Positions 18,363 to 27,089 of a stretch of DNA of 64,000 nt are shown here, one piece after another. The stretch comes from Aequorivita sp. CIP111184. GTDB taxonomy: Bacteria > Bacteroidota > Bacteroidia > Flavobacteriales > Flavobacteriaceae. Every line of letters starts with the position of its first letter. The stretch's first letter is position 1. The stretch spans positions 33,530-97,529 of the forward strand of contig NZ_UEFQ01000029.1 in NCBI RefSeq assembly GCF_900489465.1, read 5' to 3'. The notes under the pieces were generated by a model. It made no database searches, was not told the DNA's origin, and saw nothing but the letters and a program-made list of their open reading frames with translations. Position numbers and translations under genes: made by a program.

Positions 18363-18444
18363 TCTGGATGCTTTCTGGGGTGCAAGAAGCAAAGGTTCCT
18401 AATGAAAAAATTGCTACGATAAAAAGGTACTTTAGAGTTTTCAT
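18304..18444 (-). CDS. 46-residue lipoprotein, cassette copy 2
   Basis: Starts at ATG 18444 and ends at TAG 18306-18304, 46 codons like copy 1. The signal reads MKTLKYLFIVAIFSLGT then FASC, with the lipidated Cys at residue 21, followed by TPESIQNEQTPQQI and a tail ending VPSNG. The conserved part of the two peptides lies mainly before and at the start of the overlap with the membrane-protein gene, where both frames are constrained. The promoter TAAGTTTG is 30 bases upstream. Two copies with identical length, overlap and leader make chance unlikely. Confidence 0.68.
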   Translation of the reverse strand: MKTLKYLFIVAIFSLGTFASCTPESIQNEQTPQQIHKSKIIVPSNG

Positions 18445-18474
18445 AATATATAAGTTTTTGTGAGGTTAATAGGC

Positions 18475-18482
18475 CAAACTTA
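18475..18482 (-). promoter_or_regulatory. -7 box of cassette copy 2
   Basis: The minus strand reads TAAGTTTG 30 bases before the ATG. The following leader shares TTAACCTCACAAA and ACTTA with copy 1, so each cassette is probably transcribed on its own. Confidence 0.6.
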
Positions 18483-18627
18483 ATACGAAAAAATAAAAGT
18501 ACGTTAACTATTTTTAATATACATTTATAAGTTTTTTTAAAAAATAATATCCCTGCTCTATAATTTTTGCGATTTGGGGCAAACGATTAAAAAGAATTTT
18601 ATAAACATTATATTTCACGTTGCAACT

Positions 18628-19041
18628 TTATTTCACTAGCTTTAATTTTAAGGTTCTGCTTCCGTTATTATTTTTTGTAATGTATATCTTGTCTGTATTG
18701 TTAGGCAATAGTTTATCAATCTTTTCTGGCCACTCTATAAAAACATAATGCCCGCTATATAGATAATCTTCTACTCCAATATCATAAGCCTCAACAATAT
18801 TATTAATTCTGTAAAAATCAAAATGATATATAGTATCTTTTGAAGTATGATACTCATTTACAATCGAAAATGATGGACTATTTGATATTTCATCAATACC
18901 AAGTTGTTTAACAATCTCTTTAATCAATGTAGTTTTTCCCACTCCCATATCACCATAGAAAAGTAATATTTTGGAGACGGATGAGACTAAGATCTGTTCA
19001 GCAACTTTGGGAATTTCGGTCTGGGTATAAGTAAGTTCCAT
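18628..19041 (-). CDS. tsaE: tRNA threonylcarbamoyladenosine biosynthesis ATPase TsaE
   Basis: TsaE works with TsaB and TsaD to install t6A at position 37 of ANN-decoding tRNAs. The 137-residue protein has Walker A GDMGVGKT at residues 30-37, the SPSFSIVNEY switch segment, the HFDFYRI motif and FIEWPEK near the C-terminus, all typical of the family. Length is normal. It sits 86 bases downstream of porX on the same strand, a neighbourhood also seen in other Flavobacteriaceae, and may be cotranscribed. Confidence 0.95.
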   Translation of the reverse strand: MELTYTQTEIPKVAEQILVSSVSKILLFYGDMGVGKTTLIKEIVKQLGIDEISNSPSFSIVNEYHTSKDTIYHFDFYRINNIVEAYDIGVEDYLYSGHYVFIEWPEKIDKLLPNNTDKIYITKNNNGSRTLKLKLVK

Positions 19042-19127
19042 GGTAAAAACGGAACGAATATAGAAAATTTATAAATTAAAACCGAAATTATCTATCAATT
19101 CGCAAACCTTTAAAGCTTTAAAAAAAA

Positions 19128-20678
19128 TTATTTTGGTGTTAAGACTGCAAAAGGAATTATCATTTCCTCTAAAGAGACACCTCCATGTTGATACGTATTA
19201 CGATAATAACTTACATAGTGATTGTAATTGTTCGGATAAGCAAAAAAGTAGTCTCCTTTGGCAAAAATAAAGGAACTGCTCATGTTAATTGTTGGCAGAT
19301 TGATTGACTTAGGGTCCTTGGCAGCGAGCACTTCTTTGTCCTCATAGGTCAAACTTTTTCCTGTCTTGTATCGAAGGTTTAGACTGGTATTTTTATCTCC
19401 AATCACCTTTGAAGGGTTTTTCACATTAATTGTTCCGTGATCTGTAGTAATTATTAATTTGAAGCCCAATCGTGCCGCCTGTTGAATAATTTCCAGCAAT
19501 GGAGAATTTTTAAACCAACTCTGCGTCAATGAACGATACGATTTATCATTGGATGCCAATTCTTTAATAACCTCCATTTCTGTCTTGGAGTGAGATAGCA
19601 TATCCACAAAATTATAAACCACTACGGTTAAATCTTCATCCTTATGGCTTTTAAAATTTTCTACTAGTTTTTTCCCCTGCTTCAAACTTGAAATTTTATG
19701 ATAACTCCAATTAAGATTTAATCCAAGTCGTTTTAATTGTGCTGCAAGAAATTGTTCTTCTTTCATATTTTTCCCACCATCTTCGGTATCGTTCAACCAT
19801 AAGTCTGGATGAAGTTTTTCCATATCGCTGGGCATCAATCCAGAAAAAATTGCATTACGGGCGTATTGGGTTGCAGTGGGCAGGATACTGCAAAAAAGAT
19901 CTTCTGATGTTTTTTTGTAAATATTTGCAACCGTGGGTTCAAATGCTTTCCATTGGTCAAACCTTAAATTGTCAACAATTACTAAAAGAGTAGGGGTGCC
20001 AGTTTGCAATTGCGGCTGTATTTTTTCTTTAAAAAGAGTGTGGGACATAATAGGAGCCTCACTTGGATCACTAAACCATTTTGGATAATTTTTATCGATG
20101 AATTTACAAAACTGGCTGTTGGCCTCAGTTTTTTGTGACTCCAAAATTTCGAACATTCCAGAATCTTCAATATCTTCAAGTTCCAGTTCCCAATAAATCA
20201 ATTTTTGATACAGATCTTTCCACTCCTCAAAGCTGTTTACCATAGAAAGATCCATTGCTATCTTTCTGAATTCTTGTTGATAATTTGAAGTAGTCTTTTC
20301 TGAAACCAGCCTACTGTGATCCAGATTTTTTTTCAAACTCAAAAGAATTTGATGTGGATTTACAGGCTTTATAAGATAATCGGCAATTTTTGAGCCGATG
20401 GCCTCTTCCATTATATATTCCTCTTCACTTTTGGTAATCATAACTACGGGAATGGAAGCTTGATGTTCCTTTATTTCCGCTAGAGTTTCTAGTCCTGTTA
20501 AACCAGGCATGTTTTCGTCTAAAAAAACAATATCAAAAGTTTCCTTTTTAATTTCTTCTAAAGCCTCTGTACCGCTCTGTGCAGTAGTTACTTTATAATT
20601 TTTATTCTCAAGAAATATAATGTGTGGTTTAAGCAAATCAATCTCGTCATCTACCCATAGTACTTTTATCTCGCTCAT
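19128..20678 (-). CDS. porX: Type IX secretion regulator PorX (receiver plus PglZ domain)
   Basis: PorX controls type IX secretion, together with the sensor kinase PorY in Porphyromonas. The 516-residue protein begins with a CheY-like receiver (acidic pair D10, D11; phospho-acceptor D54 in FLDENMPG; conserved Lys in DYLIKPVNPHQ), followed by a helical linker (about 125-200) and a PglZ/alkaline-phosphatase-superfamily domain with the metal-site motifs VDNLRFDQW and ITTDHGTINV, and HGGVSLEEMIIPF near the end. There is no DNA-binding domain. Published work on PorX reports phosphodiesterase activity on nucleotide oligomers. It is divergent from the HD-domain gene. Confidence 0.94.
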   Translation of the reverse strand: MSEIKVLWVDDEIDLLKPHIIFLENKNYKVTTAQSGTEALEEIKKETFDIVFLDENMPGLTGLETLAEIKEHQASIPVVMITKSEEEYIMEEAIGSKIADYLIKPVNPHQILLSLKKNLDHSRLVSEKTTSNYQQEFRKIAMDLSMVNSFEEWKDLYQKLIYWELELEDIEDSGMFEILESQKTEANSQFCKFIDKNYPKWFSDPSEAPIMSHTLFKEKIQPQLQTGTPTLLVIVDNLRFDQWKAFEPTVANIYKKTSEDLFCSILPTATQYARNAIFSGLMPSDMEKLHPDLWLNDTEDGGKNMKEEQFLAAQLKRLGLNLNWSYHKISSLKQGKKLVENFKSHKDEDLTVVVYNFVDMLSHSKTEMEVIKELASNDKSYRSLTQSWFKNSPLLEIIQQAARLGFKLIITTDHGTINVKNPSKVIGDKNTSLNLRYKTGKSLTYEDKEVLAAKDPKSINLPTINMSSSFIFAKGDYFFAYPNNYNHYVSYYRNTYQHGGVSLEEMIIPFAVLTPK

Positions 20679-20683
20679 ATATG

Positions 20684-20724
20684 TATATTTGTCTTCATAC
20701 TCCGAAGCTTTAGCAAAGGAGTAT
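20684..20724. promoter_or_regulatory. Divergent control region of porX and the HD gene
   Basis: On the plus strand TATATTTG (20684-20691) is a perfect -7 box pointing toward the HD-domain gene. Just after it ATACTCC (20697-20703) and GGAGTAT (20718-20724) form a 7+7 inverted repeat that would be at the 5' end of that transcript or act as an operator. No factor can be assigned. Confidence 0.35.
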
Positions 20725-20833
20725 TGTTAAATTTAATTTATAAATAATTCTGCACTGTAGCGAAGAATTTTCTTCAAAAATAGGCTTGAATTATTCCGAA
20801 AAATTTTTGAAGCTATTAATTTAAAGTTAAAGT

Positions 20834-22078
20834 TTGAAAACCCTTCCCAAGCTTAAAATTATTAACGATCCCATCTATGGTTTTATTACCATACCCAATA
20901 GGTTGGTTTTTGATTTAATGGAGCACAAGTATTTCCAAAGGCTACGCCGCATTTCACAAATGGGCTTTTCATATATCGTTTACCCTGGAGCTCACCACAC
21001 TCGTTTTCATCATGCGTTAGGCGCCATGTTTTTAATGCAGAAAGCTGTGCAAGTGCTTCATTCTAAAGGAGTAGTGATTTCTGAAAAGGAAGAAAATGCG
21101 CTGTACATTGCAATTCTTTTACACGATATTGGGCACGGTCCTTTTTCCCATGCTATGGAAAATAGTATTGTTGAAAACATAAGCCACGAGCAAATATCCT
21201 TGCTTTTTATGGAAGCGTTAAACAGAAAGTTTAACATGGGATTAACGCTAGCTATTCAAATTTTCAAAAATGAATATCCACGAAAATTTCTGCATCAATT
21301 AGTTTCTGGTCAGCTGGACATGGATCGTTTAGATTACTTAAAACGCGACAGTTTTTACACTGGTGTTCCAGAAGGAACAGTAAATGCGCAGCGTTTAATA
21401 GCAATGCTGAATGTGAAAAATGACGCATTGGTTGTTGAGGAAAAAGGAATTTATTCCGTTGAAAGTTTTATAATTGCTCGAAGATTGATGTATTGGCAAG
21501 TATACCTTCATAAAACGGGGATTGTGGCAGAACAGCTTTTGGTGAGAGTTCTAAAACGTGCAAAGCAATTGACCGCCAAAGGAGTGGATCTTCCGGCTAG
21601 TGAAGGATTACGGTTTTTTCTGAAAAACAATATTAGCTTGAAAGATTTTTCTGAAGAAGTGCTGAACACCTTTTCAAAATTAGACGATTACGATATTATA
21701 TCAGCAATGAAAATATGGGTAGGAAATGATGATTTTGTTTTGAAAAACCTTTCAAAAATGCTACTTAATAGAGATTTGCTAAAAGTGAAAGTAAAACCGG
21801 AGCCATTTTCTTTACTAAAATTAGATGAAAAAAGAAGTACTTTGATTGAAACTTTTAAAATTTCCGAAGAAGAGGCGTCCTTTTTTGTTTTTACAGGCAA
21901 ATTGGAAAACCAAGCTTACAGCATGAAAAAGGATACCATTAATTTATTGAAGAAAAACGGAAAGATTATTGACGTTGCAAAAGCTAGCGACCAACTGAAT
22001 TTGGAGGCGCTTTCAAAGTCTGTGGTCAAATACTATATGTGCTATCCAAAAAACAATAAGGATAGCTATCGAGGCTAA
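20834..22078 (+). CDS. HD-domain phosphohydrolase (dGTPase/SAMHD1-like)
   Basis: A 414-residue cytoplasmic HD protein of the deoxynucleotide triphosphohydrolase type. Metal-binding residues are visible: H59 or H60 in HHTRFHHALG, H97-D98 in LLHDIGHGPFSHAM, H101, and D162 in QLDMDRLDYLKRDS. The N-terminal KIINDPIYGFI is the family start, so the TTG at 20834 just before it is the only available start; no ATG precedes it in frame. The substrate is not certain, since related proteins hydrolyse various dNTPs or other phosphoesters. It is transcribed toward the lipid A cluster. Confidence 0.9.
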   Translation: MKTLPKLKIINDPIYGFITIPNRLVFDLMEHKYFQRLRRISQMGFSYIVYPGAHHTRFHHALGAMFLMQKAVQVLHSKGVVISEKEENALYIAILLHDIGHGPFSHAMENSIVENISHEQISLLFMEALNRKFNMGLTLAIQIFKNEYPRKFLHQLVSGQLDMDRLDYLKRDSFYTGVPEGTVNAQRLIAMLNVKNDALVVEEKGIYSVESFIIARRLMYWQVYLHKTGIVAEQLLVRVLKRAKQLTAKGVDLPASEGLRFFLKNNISLKDFSEEVLNTFSKLDDYDIISAMKIWVGNDDFVLKNLSKMLLNRDLLKVKVKPEPFSLLKLDEKRSTLIETFKISEEEASFFVFTGKLENQAYSMKKDTINLLKKNGKIIDVAKASDQLNLEALSKSVVKYYMCYPKNNKDSYRG

Positions 22079-22090
22079 ATCCTTTTTTTC

Positions 22091-22098
22091 TATTTTTG
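22091..22098 (+). promoter_or_regulatory. -7 box upstream of lpxD
   Basis: TATTTTTG fits TAnnTTTG. It lies 100 bases before the lpxD ATG and 5 bases before the ATG of a 32-codon frame that overlaps the lpxD start. Confidence 0.45.
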
Positions 22099-22103
22099 CA
22101 AGA

Positions 22104-22202
22104 ATGAAAACTTTCGACCGATATCTAATTCATTTAAAAAACACTGTTTTGTGGGTGACCATAATTTGCAGTTCGGTTACTAAAACCCAACACGCTCGAT
22201 GA
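22104..22202 (+). CDS. Possible 32-residue leader frame overlapping the lpxD start
   Basis: ATG at 22104 opens a frame reading [15 protein letters not shown] and so on, ending in a TGA that overlaps the lpxD ATG (ATGA). With the -7 box at 22091-22098 the ATG would be at or near the transcript start. The peptide has one hydrophobic stretch ([10 protein letters not shown]) and no known motif. The overlap could be chance; it is listed because stop-start overlap is how coupled genes look. Confidence 0.25.
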   Translation: MKTFDRYLIHLKNTVLWVTIICSSVTKTQHAR

Positions 22203-23224
22203 AATTTACAGCAGCCCAAATAGCAGGAATTCTAAACGGTACGGTAGAAGGCGATGAAGGAGTAGAAGTTTCGAAACTTGCAAAAATTGAAGAAGGTAGC
22301 AAAGGCAGTCTAACCTTTCTTGCTAACCCAAAATACACCCATTATATATATTCCACCCAAGCTTCAATTACAATAGTAAATAATGATTTTGTGGCATCGA
22401 ATGATTTGTCCACTACACTTATTCGAGTAGAAAATGCTTATAAGGCCTTTTCACAATTGCTAGAATATTACAACCAGGTAAAAATGAATAAAACCGGAAT
22501 TGAAAATCCAGTTTTCATTTCAGAAAGTGCCAAGTACGGTGAAAACTTGTATTTAGGCGCTTTTTCATATATAGGAGAAAATGTAAAAATTGGTGATAAT
22601 GTAAAAATTTATCCCAATGTATATATAGGTGATAATGTTAGTGTCGGAAATAATACCATTTTATTTACAGGCGCCAAAATATATTCCGAAACGCTAATAG
22701 GTGAATCTTGTGTAATAAACAGTGGGGTTGTTATTGGTGCGGATGGTTTTGGGTTTACTCCTAATGAAAAAGGAGAATATAATAAAGTTCCGCAAACCGG
22801 CAATGTAGTTATTGAAGATAACGTTGATATTGGTCCAGGTACAACTATTGACCGTGCTACTTTGGGGTCAACGGTAATTAAAAAGGGTGTAAAATTGGAT
22901 AATCAAATTCAGATAGCGCACAATGTTACTATTGGAGAAAATACTGTGATTGCTGCTCAAACTGGTATTGCTGGCTCTACCAAAATTGGAAAAAATTGTA
23001 TTATTGGTGGTCAAGTAGGTATTGCCGGTCATATTATAATTGGTAACAATGTGAAAATTCAAGCACAGAGTGGTATAGGAAGAAATGTGAAAGATGATGA
23101 AACGTTGCAGGGTTCTCCCGCTTTAAATTATGGCGATTTTAATAAAAGTTATGTATATTTTAAAAACCTTCCTAAAATAATGGAAAGGTTCAATATAGTT
23201 GAAAAAAAGCTCGATAATGAATGA
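22199..23224 (+). CDS. lpxD: UDP-3-O-acylglucosamine N-acyltransferase LpxD
   Basis: Third enzyme of lipid A synthesis: adds a hydroxyacyl chain from acyl carrier protein to the 2-amine of UDP-3-O-acylglucosamine. The 341-residue protein has the N-terminal uridine-binding domain ([28 protein letters not shown]), then a left-handed beta helix of hexapeptide repeats (about 105-300) with the family segment GADGFGF, the catalytic His in IQIAHNV, and a C-terminal helix. It overlaps the lpxC-fabZ start by eight bases. The order lpxD, lpxC-fabZ, lpxA is standard for Bacteroidetes. Confidence 0.95.
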   Translation: MKFTAAQIAGILNGTVEGDEGVEVSKLAKIEEGSKGSLTFLANPKYTHYIYSTQASITIVNNDFVASNDLSTTLIRVENAYKAFSQLLEYYNQVKMNKTGIENPVFISESAKYGENLYLGAFSYIGENVKIGDNVKIYPNVYIGDNVSVGNNTILFTGAKIYSETLIGESCVINSGVVIGADGFGFTPNEKGEYNKVPQTGNVVIEDNVDIGPGTTIDRATLGSTVIKKGVKLDNQIQIAHNVTIGENTVIAAQTGIAGSTKIGKNCIIGGQVGIAGHIIIGNNVKIQAQSGIGRNVKDDETLQGSPALNYGDFNKSYVYFKNLPKIMERFNIVEKKLDNE

Positions 23225-24623
23225 AAGTGTTGTAAAACAGCGCACAATTGGTAAGGAGATTTCACTTACTGGAGTCGGTTTGCATACAGGCAAAGAGGTA
23301 ACGATAACCTTTAAGCCTGCGCCCGAAAATCACGGATATACTTTTGTGAGAACAGACTTGGAGGGACATCCTGTAGTTGAAGCAGACGCAAATTATGTAG
23401 TTAATACCCAGCGTGGAACCAATTTGGAAAAACGTGGGGTTAAAATTCAAACATCTGAACATGTTCTAGCAGCACTGGTTGGACTTGAAGTGGATAACTG
23501 CATTATGGAGCTTAATGCTTCCGAGCCACCTATTATGGACGGTTCTTCAAAGTTTTTTGTTGAAGCAGTGGAAATGGCAGGAGTAGTGCAACAGGAAGCG
23601 CCAAGAGAAGAATATGTTGTAAAAGAAGTTATTTCCTATTTGGATGAAGAAACTGGAAGCGAAATAATCGTAATGCCATCTGATGAATACCAAGTAACCA
23701 CTATGGTAGATTTTGGCACAAAGGTTTTAGGTACACAGAATGCTTCATTAAAACATATATCAGATTTTAAGGATGAAATTGCCAATGCAAGAACCTTCAG
23801 TTTTCTTCACGAAATTGAAATGTTGCTTGAAAATGGTTTAATAAAAGGAGGCGATCTAAACAATGCTATTGTTTATGTGGACAAAGAACTTTCCCCGAGC
23901 ACAATGGATAAGCTTCGAACTGCTTTCGGAAAAGATTCAATCTCCGTTAAGCCCAATGGAATCTTAGACAATCTAACACTTCATTATCCAAATGAGGCTG
24001 CAAGACATAAACTTTTGGATGTTGTGGGCGATTTGGCTTTGGTAGGTACACGCATACGCGGAAAAGTAATTGCTAACAAACCTGGGCATTTCGTAAACAC
24101 TCAGTTTGCTAAAAAGCTTTCAAAAATTATAAAGTTGGAAGCCCGAAATAATATTCCAAAATTTGACATCAGCAAAACACCCGTAAAAGACGTAAACCAA
24201 ATTATGGCAATGCTTCCGCACAGACCGCCATTTTTATTGGTTGATAAAATTATGGAAATGAGCGATACTCACGTTGTAGGTCTCAAAAATGTAACAATGA
24301 ATGAACCATTCTTTGTCGGTCATTTTCCGGGAGCACCAGTAATGCCCGGTGTTTTGATTGTTGAGGCAATGGCACAGACAGGAGGAATTTTAGCATTAAG
24401 TACCGTTCCAGATCCAGAAAACTATCTTACGTTTTTTATGAAAATAAACAATGTGAAGTTTAAGCAACAAGTAAATCCTGGTGATACCTTAATTTTTGTA
24501 TTGAAATTAATCTCTCCTATTCGTCGTGGAATAGTGCATATGCAAGGTAACGCGTATGCAAATGATAAATTGGTAACCGAGGCTGAGTTGATGGCCCAAA
24601 TGGTAAAAACAAAGAACTTATAG
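23217..24623 (+). CDS. lpxC/fabZ: Bifunctional LpxC deacetylase / FabZ dehydratase
   Basis: A fusion typical of Bacteroidetes, 468 residues. Residues about 1-300 are LpxC, the zinc deacetylase committing UDP-3-O-acyl-GlcNAc to lipid A; the ligands fit H82 (TSEHVLAAL), H264 and D268 ([10 protein letters not shown]). Residues about 325-468 are FabZ, the 3-hydroxyacyl-ACP dehydratase, with catalytic H369 ([11 protein letters not shown]) and E383 (VEAMAQ). Both use hydroxyacyl-ACP or its products, so the fusion joins fatty-acid and lipid A supply. The start at 23217 ([12 protein letters not shown]) is chosen over a TTG 18 bases earlier because it fits the family and still overlaps lpxD. Confidence 0.96.
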   Translation: MNESVVKQRTIGKEISLTGVGLHTGKEVTITFKPAPENHGYTFVRTDLEGHPVVEADANYVVNTQRGTNLEKRGVKIQTSEHVLAALVGLEVDNCIMELNASEPPIMDGSSKFFVEAVEMAGVVQQEAPREEYVVKEVISYLDEETGSEIIVMPSDEYQVTTMVDFGTKVLGTQNASLKHISDFKDEIANARTFSFLHEIEMLLENGLIKGGDLNNAIVYVDKELSPSTMDKLRTAFGKDSISVKPNGILDNLTLHYPNEAARHKLLDVVGDLALVGTRIRGKVIANKPGHFVNTQFAKKLSKIIKLEARNNIPKFDISKTPVKDVNQIMAMLPHRPPFLLVDKIMEMSDTHVVGLKNVTMNEPFFVGHFPGAPVMPGVLIVEAMAQTGGILALSTVPDPENYLTFFMKINNVKFKQQVNPGDTLIFVLKLISPIRRGIVHMQGNAYANDKLVTEAELMAQMVKTKNL

Positions 24624-24712
24624 ATGAATGTAGCATTTGTGAAAAACTGTTTCGAAAAGAATATGATAATGCGTAAACACATTTCACCTATAAAAAACAA
24701 TAAACAAGAGAA

Positions 24713-25498
24713 ATGAATCAGCCACTTGCATACGTCCATCCGGGCGCAAAAATAGCTAAAAATGTTGTAATTGAACCTTTTACAACCATACATAACAATG
24801 TAATAATTGGTGAAGGAACATGGATTGGAAGTAACGTAACCATTATGGAAGGTGCGCGAATTGGAAAAAATTGTAATATTTTTCCAGGAGCGGTAATTTC
24901 GGCAATTCCGCAAGATTTAAAATTTAAGGATGAAGATACCACTGCTGAAATTGGAGACGGTACAACCATTCGTGAATACGTAACTATTAACCGCGGAACC
25001 ACAGATCGTGGGAAAACCGTTGTAGGTAAAAATTGTTGGATTATGGCCTATTGCCACATTGCGCACGACTGTATTGTGGGTGATAATTGTATTTTCAGCA
25101 ATAACAGTACGTTGGCTGGACACGTAACGGTAGGCGATTATGTGATTTTGGCAGGAATGACTGCTGTTCACCAATTTTGTATGATTGGTAATCACGCCTT
25201 CGTTACTGGAGGTTCCTTAGTACGAAAAGATGTGCCGCCTTTTGTAAAAGCCGCTCGCGAGCCACTTAGTTATGTTGGTATTAACTCTATTGGTTTACGA
25301 AGAAGAGGTTTTACATCACAGAAAATTACCGAAGTACAGAATATTTACAGACTACTCTATCAAAAAAATTATAATACCACGCAAGCAACGGAAATCATTG
25401 AGGCCGAAATGGAAGCCACTCCAGAGAGAGACGAAATTCTTCAATTTATAAAAAACTCTAAAAGAGGAATTATGAAAGGTTATTTCAATTCAAACTAA
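24713..25498 (+). CDS. lpxA: UDP-N-acetylglucosamine acyltransferase LpxA
   Basis: First enzyme of lipid A synthesis, moving a 3-hydroxyacyl chain from ACP to the 3-OH of UDP-GlcNAc. The 261 residues are almost wholly hexapeptide beta helix (about 1-190), with the AYCHIAHDC catalytic-His region, GHVTVGDYVILAGMTAVHQF, and the C-terminal helical part (FTSQKITEVQNIYRLLY) of the family. Length is standard. The 89-base gap after lpxC-fabZ has no terminator that I can see, so it likely belongs to the same operon, and efp follows after 44 bases. Confidence 0.96.
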   Translation: MNQPLAYVHPGAKIAKNVVIEPFTTIHNNVIIGEGTWIGSNVTIMEGARIGKNCNIFPGAVISAIPQDLKFKDEDTTAEIGDGTTIREYVTINRGTTDRGKTVVGKNCWIMAYCHIAHDCIVGDNCIFSNNSTLAGHVTVGDYVILAGMTAVHQFCMIGNHAFVTGGSLVRKDVPPFVKAAREPLSYVGINSIGLRRRGFTSQKITEVQNIYRLLYQKNYNTTQATEIIEAEMEATPERDEILQFIKNSKRGIMKGYFNSN

Positions 25499-25542
25499 AT
25501 AGATATTTCAAAAATATAAAATCATAAATAACAAACCAACTA

Positions 25543-26109
25543 ATGGCAACATCATCAGATATTAGAAAAGGACTTTGTATCCGCTATAACAACGACATTT
25601 ATAAAATTATTGAATTTCTTCACGTAAAACCTGGGAAGGGACCTGCATTTGTTCGTACTAAAATGAAAAGTGTTACCTCTGGAAAAGTTTTAGATAATAC
25701 CTTTTCAGCAGGTCATAAAATAGATGATGTTAGAGTTGAAACCCACAAGTTTCAATATCTTTATGCTGAAGGAGAATTCTATCATTTTATGAACACGGAA
25801 GATTATTCGCAAATTCGTTTAATGAGAGAAATTTTAGATACTCCAGAACTGATGAAGGAAGGAGAAATAGTTACCGTGCTTATAAATACCGAAGACGGAG
25901 CACCGCTTTCTGTTGATATGCCTGCGCACGTAGTTTTAGAAGTTACTTCAACTGAACCAGGGGTAAAAGGAAACACTGCTACAAATGCTACAAAACCAGC
26001 AATTGTTGAAACAGGTGCCGAAATTAATGTTCCTCTTTTCATAAATGAAGGTGACAAAATTAGAATTGATACAGAAAAAGGTCAGTATCAAGAGCGAATG
26101 AAGGAATAA
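25543..26109 (+). CDS. efp: Elongation factor P
   Basis: EF-P helps ribosomes past polyproline stretches by binding between the P and E sites. The 188-residue protein has three beta-barrel domains. The tip loop of domain I reads HVKPGKGPAFVRTKMK with K32 at the position modified in other bacteria, and domain III contains GDKIRIDTEKGQYQERM. The proline after the loop Gly (KGPAF) instead of the more common KGQ is a small variation. Whether K32 is modified, and by what, cannot be told from this window. It is embedded in the lipid A cluster. Confidence 0.96.
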   Translation: MATSSDIRKGLCIRYNNDIYKIIEFLHVKPGKGPAFVRTKMKSVTSGKVLDNTFSAGHKIDDVRVETHKFQYLYAEGEFYHFMNTEDYSQIRLMREILDTPELMKEGEIVTVLINTEDGAPLSVDMPAHVVLEVTSTEPGVKGNTATNATKPAIVETGAEINVPLFINEGDKIRIDTEKGQYQERMKE

Positions 26110-26150
26110 TTTGATATTAGGATTATAATAAACTTAAAAACAATAAACCC

Positions 26151-27089
26151 TTGAAATTTCCAACTCCCCAAACTCTTGAAAATATTGCAGTTATAATTGG
26201 CTCTGACTATGTTGGAGAAGCAAATTTTCCAGTTTTTGGAATGAATGAAATTCATGTAGTGCAACCCGGTGATATTGTTTTTGTGGATCATCCTAAATAT
26301 TATGATAAAGCTTTGCAATCTCAGGCGACAGTAATTCTTATTAATAAAAAAGTTGATTGTCCCGCGGGAAAGGCATTGCTTATTTCCGATGATCCGTTTC
26401 GCGATTTTAATAAATTAACACATCATTTTAAGCCCTTCCAAAACGCTAATAGCGCCATTTCAGAATCTGCAGAAATTGGAGAGGGCACTGTAATTCAACC
26501 TAATGTTTTTGTCGGAAATAACGTTAAAATAGGCCGCGATTGTCTTATTCATTCTAACGTTTGTATATACGACAATACGGTTATAGGTAATAATGTAACA
26601 ATACACGCAGGAACGGTATTAGGTGGAGATGCTTTTTACTATAAAAATCGTCCCGAAAAATTTGATAAGCTTTTAAGCGGAGGAAACGTAGTAATTGAAG
26701 ACAATGTTGACCTTGGTGCACTTTGCACTATTGACAAAGGTGTAACGGCTTCAACAACCATTGGCGAAGGTTCAAAATTGGACAACCAGGTTCAGGTGGG
26801 GCACGATACAATCATCGGCAAACGTTGTTTGATTGCTTCGCAAGTAGGTATTGCAGGCTGTGTGTTGATTGAGGATTTTGTAACAATTTGGGGTCAAGTA
26901 GGTATCACTAGCGGCATTACGATTGGTGAGAAAGCAGTTATTTCCGCACAAAGCGGAGTGAGTAAATCATTGCCAGGAAACAAGGCGTATTTTGGAACCC
27001 CTGCGGATGATTTTAGAACTAAATACAAAGAATTAGCTTCCATAAAGCTTATTCCCGATATAATAAAAAAATTGGATGAATTATCATGA
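26151..27089 (+). CDS. LpxD-like acyltransferase, second copy
   Basis: A 312-residue left-handed beta-helix acyltransferase related to LpxD, separate from the gene at 22199. It keeps the LpxD layout: N-terminal uridine-binding-like domain (VVQPGDIVFVDHPKYY), a hexapeptide region with the LGGDAFYYK segment in place of GADGFGF, and QVQVGHDTIIGKRC in the catalytic-His position. The divergent GGDAFYY loop suggests a different acyl donor or sugar acceptor. The start is TTG at 26151, since no ATG lies between the efp stop and the first conserved residues. It overlaps the next gene by four bases (ATGA). Confidence 0.88.
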   Translation: MKFPTPQTLENIAVIIGSDYVGEANFPVFGMNEIHVVQPGDIVFVDHPKYYDKALQSQATVILINKKVDCPAGKALLISDDPFRDFNKLTHHFKPFQNANSAISESAEIGEGTVIQPNVFVGNNVKIGRDCLIHSNVCIYDNTVIGNNVTIHAGTVLGGDAFYYKNRPEKFDKLLSGGNVVIEDNVDLGALCTIDKGVTASTTIGEGSKLDNQVQVGHDTIIGKRCLIASQVGIAGCVLIEDFVTIWGQVGITSGITIGEKAVISAQSGVSKSLPGNKAYFGTPADDFRTKYKELASIKLIPDIIKKLDELS

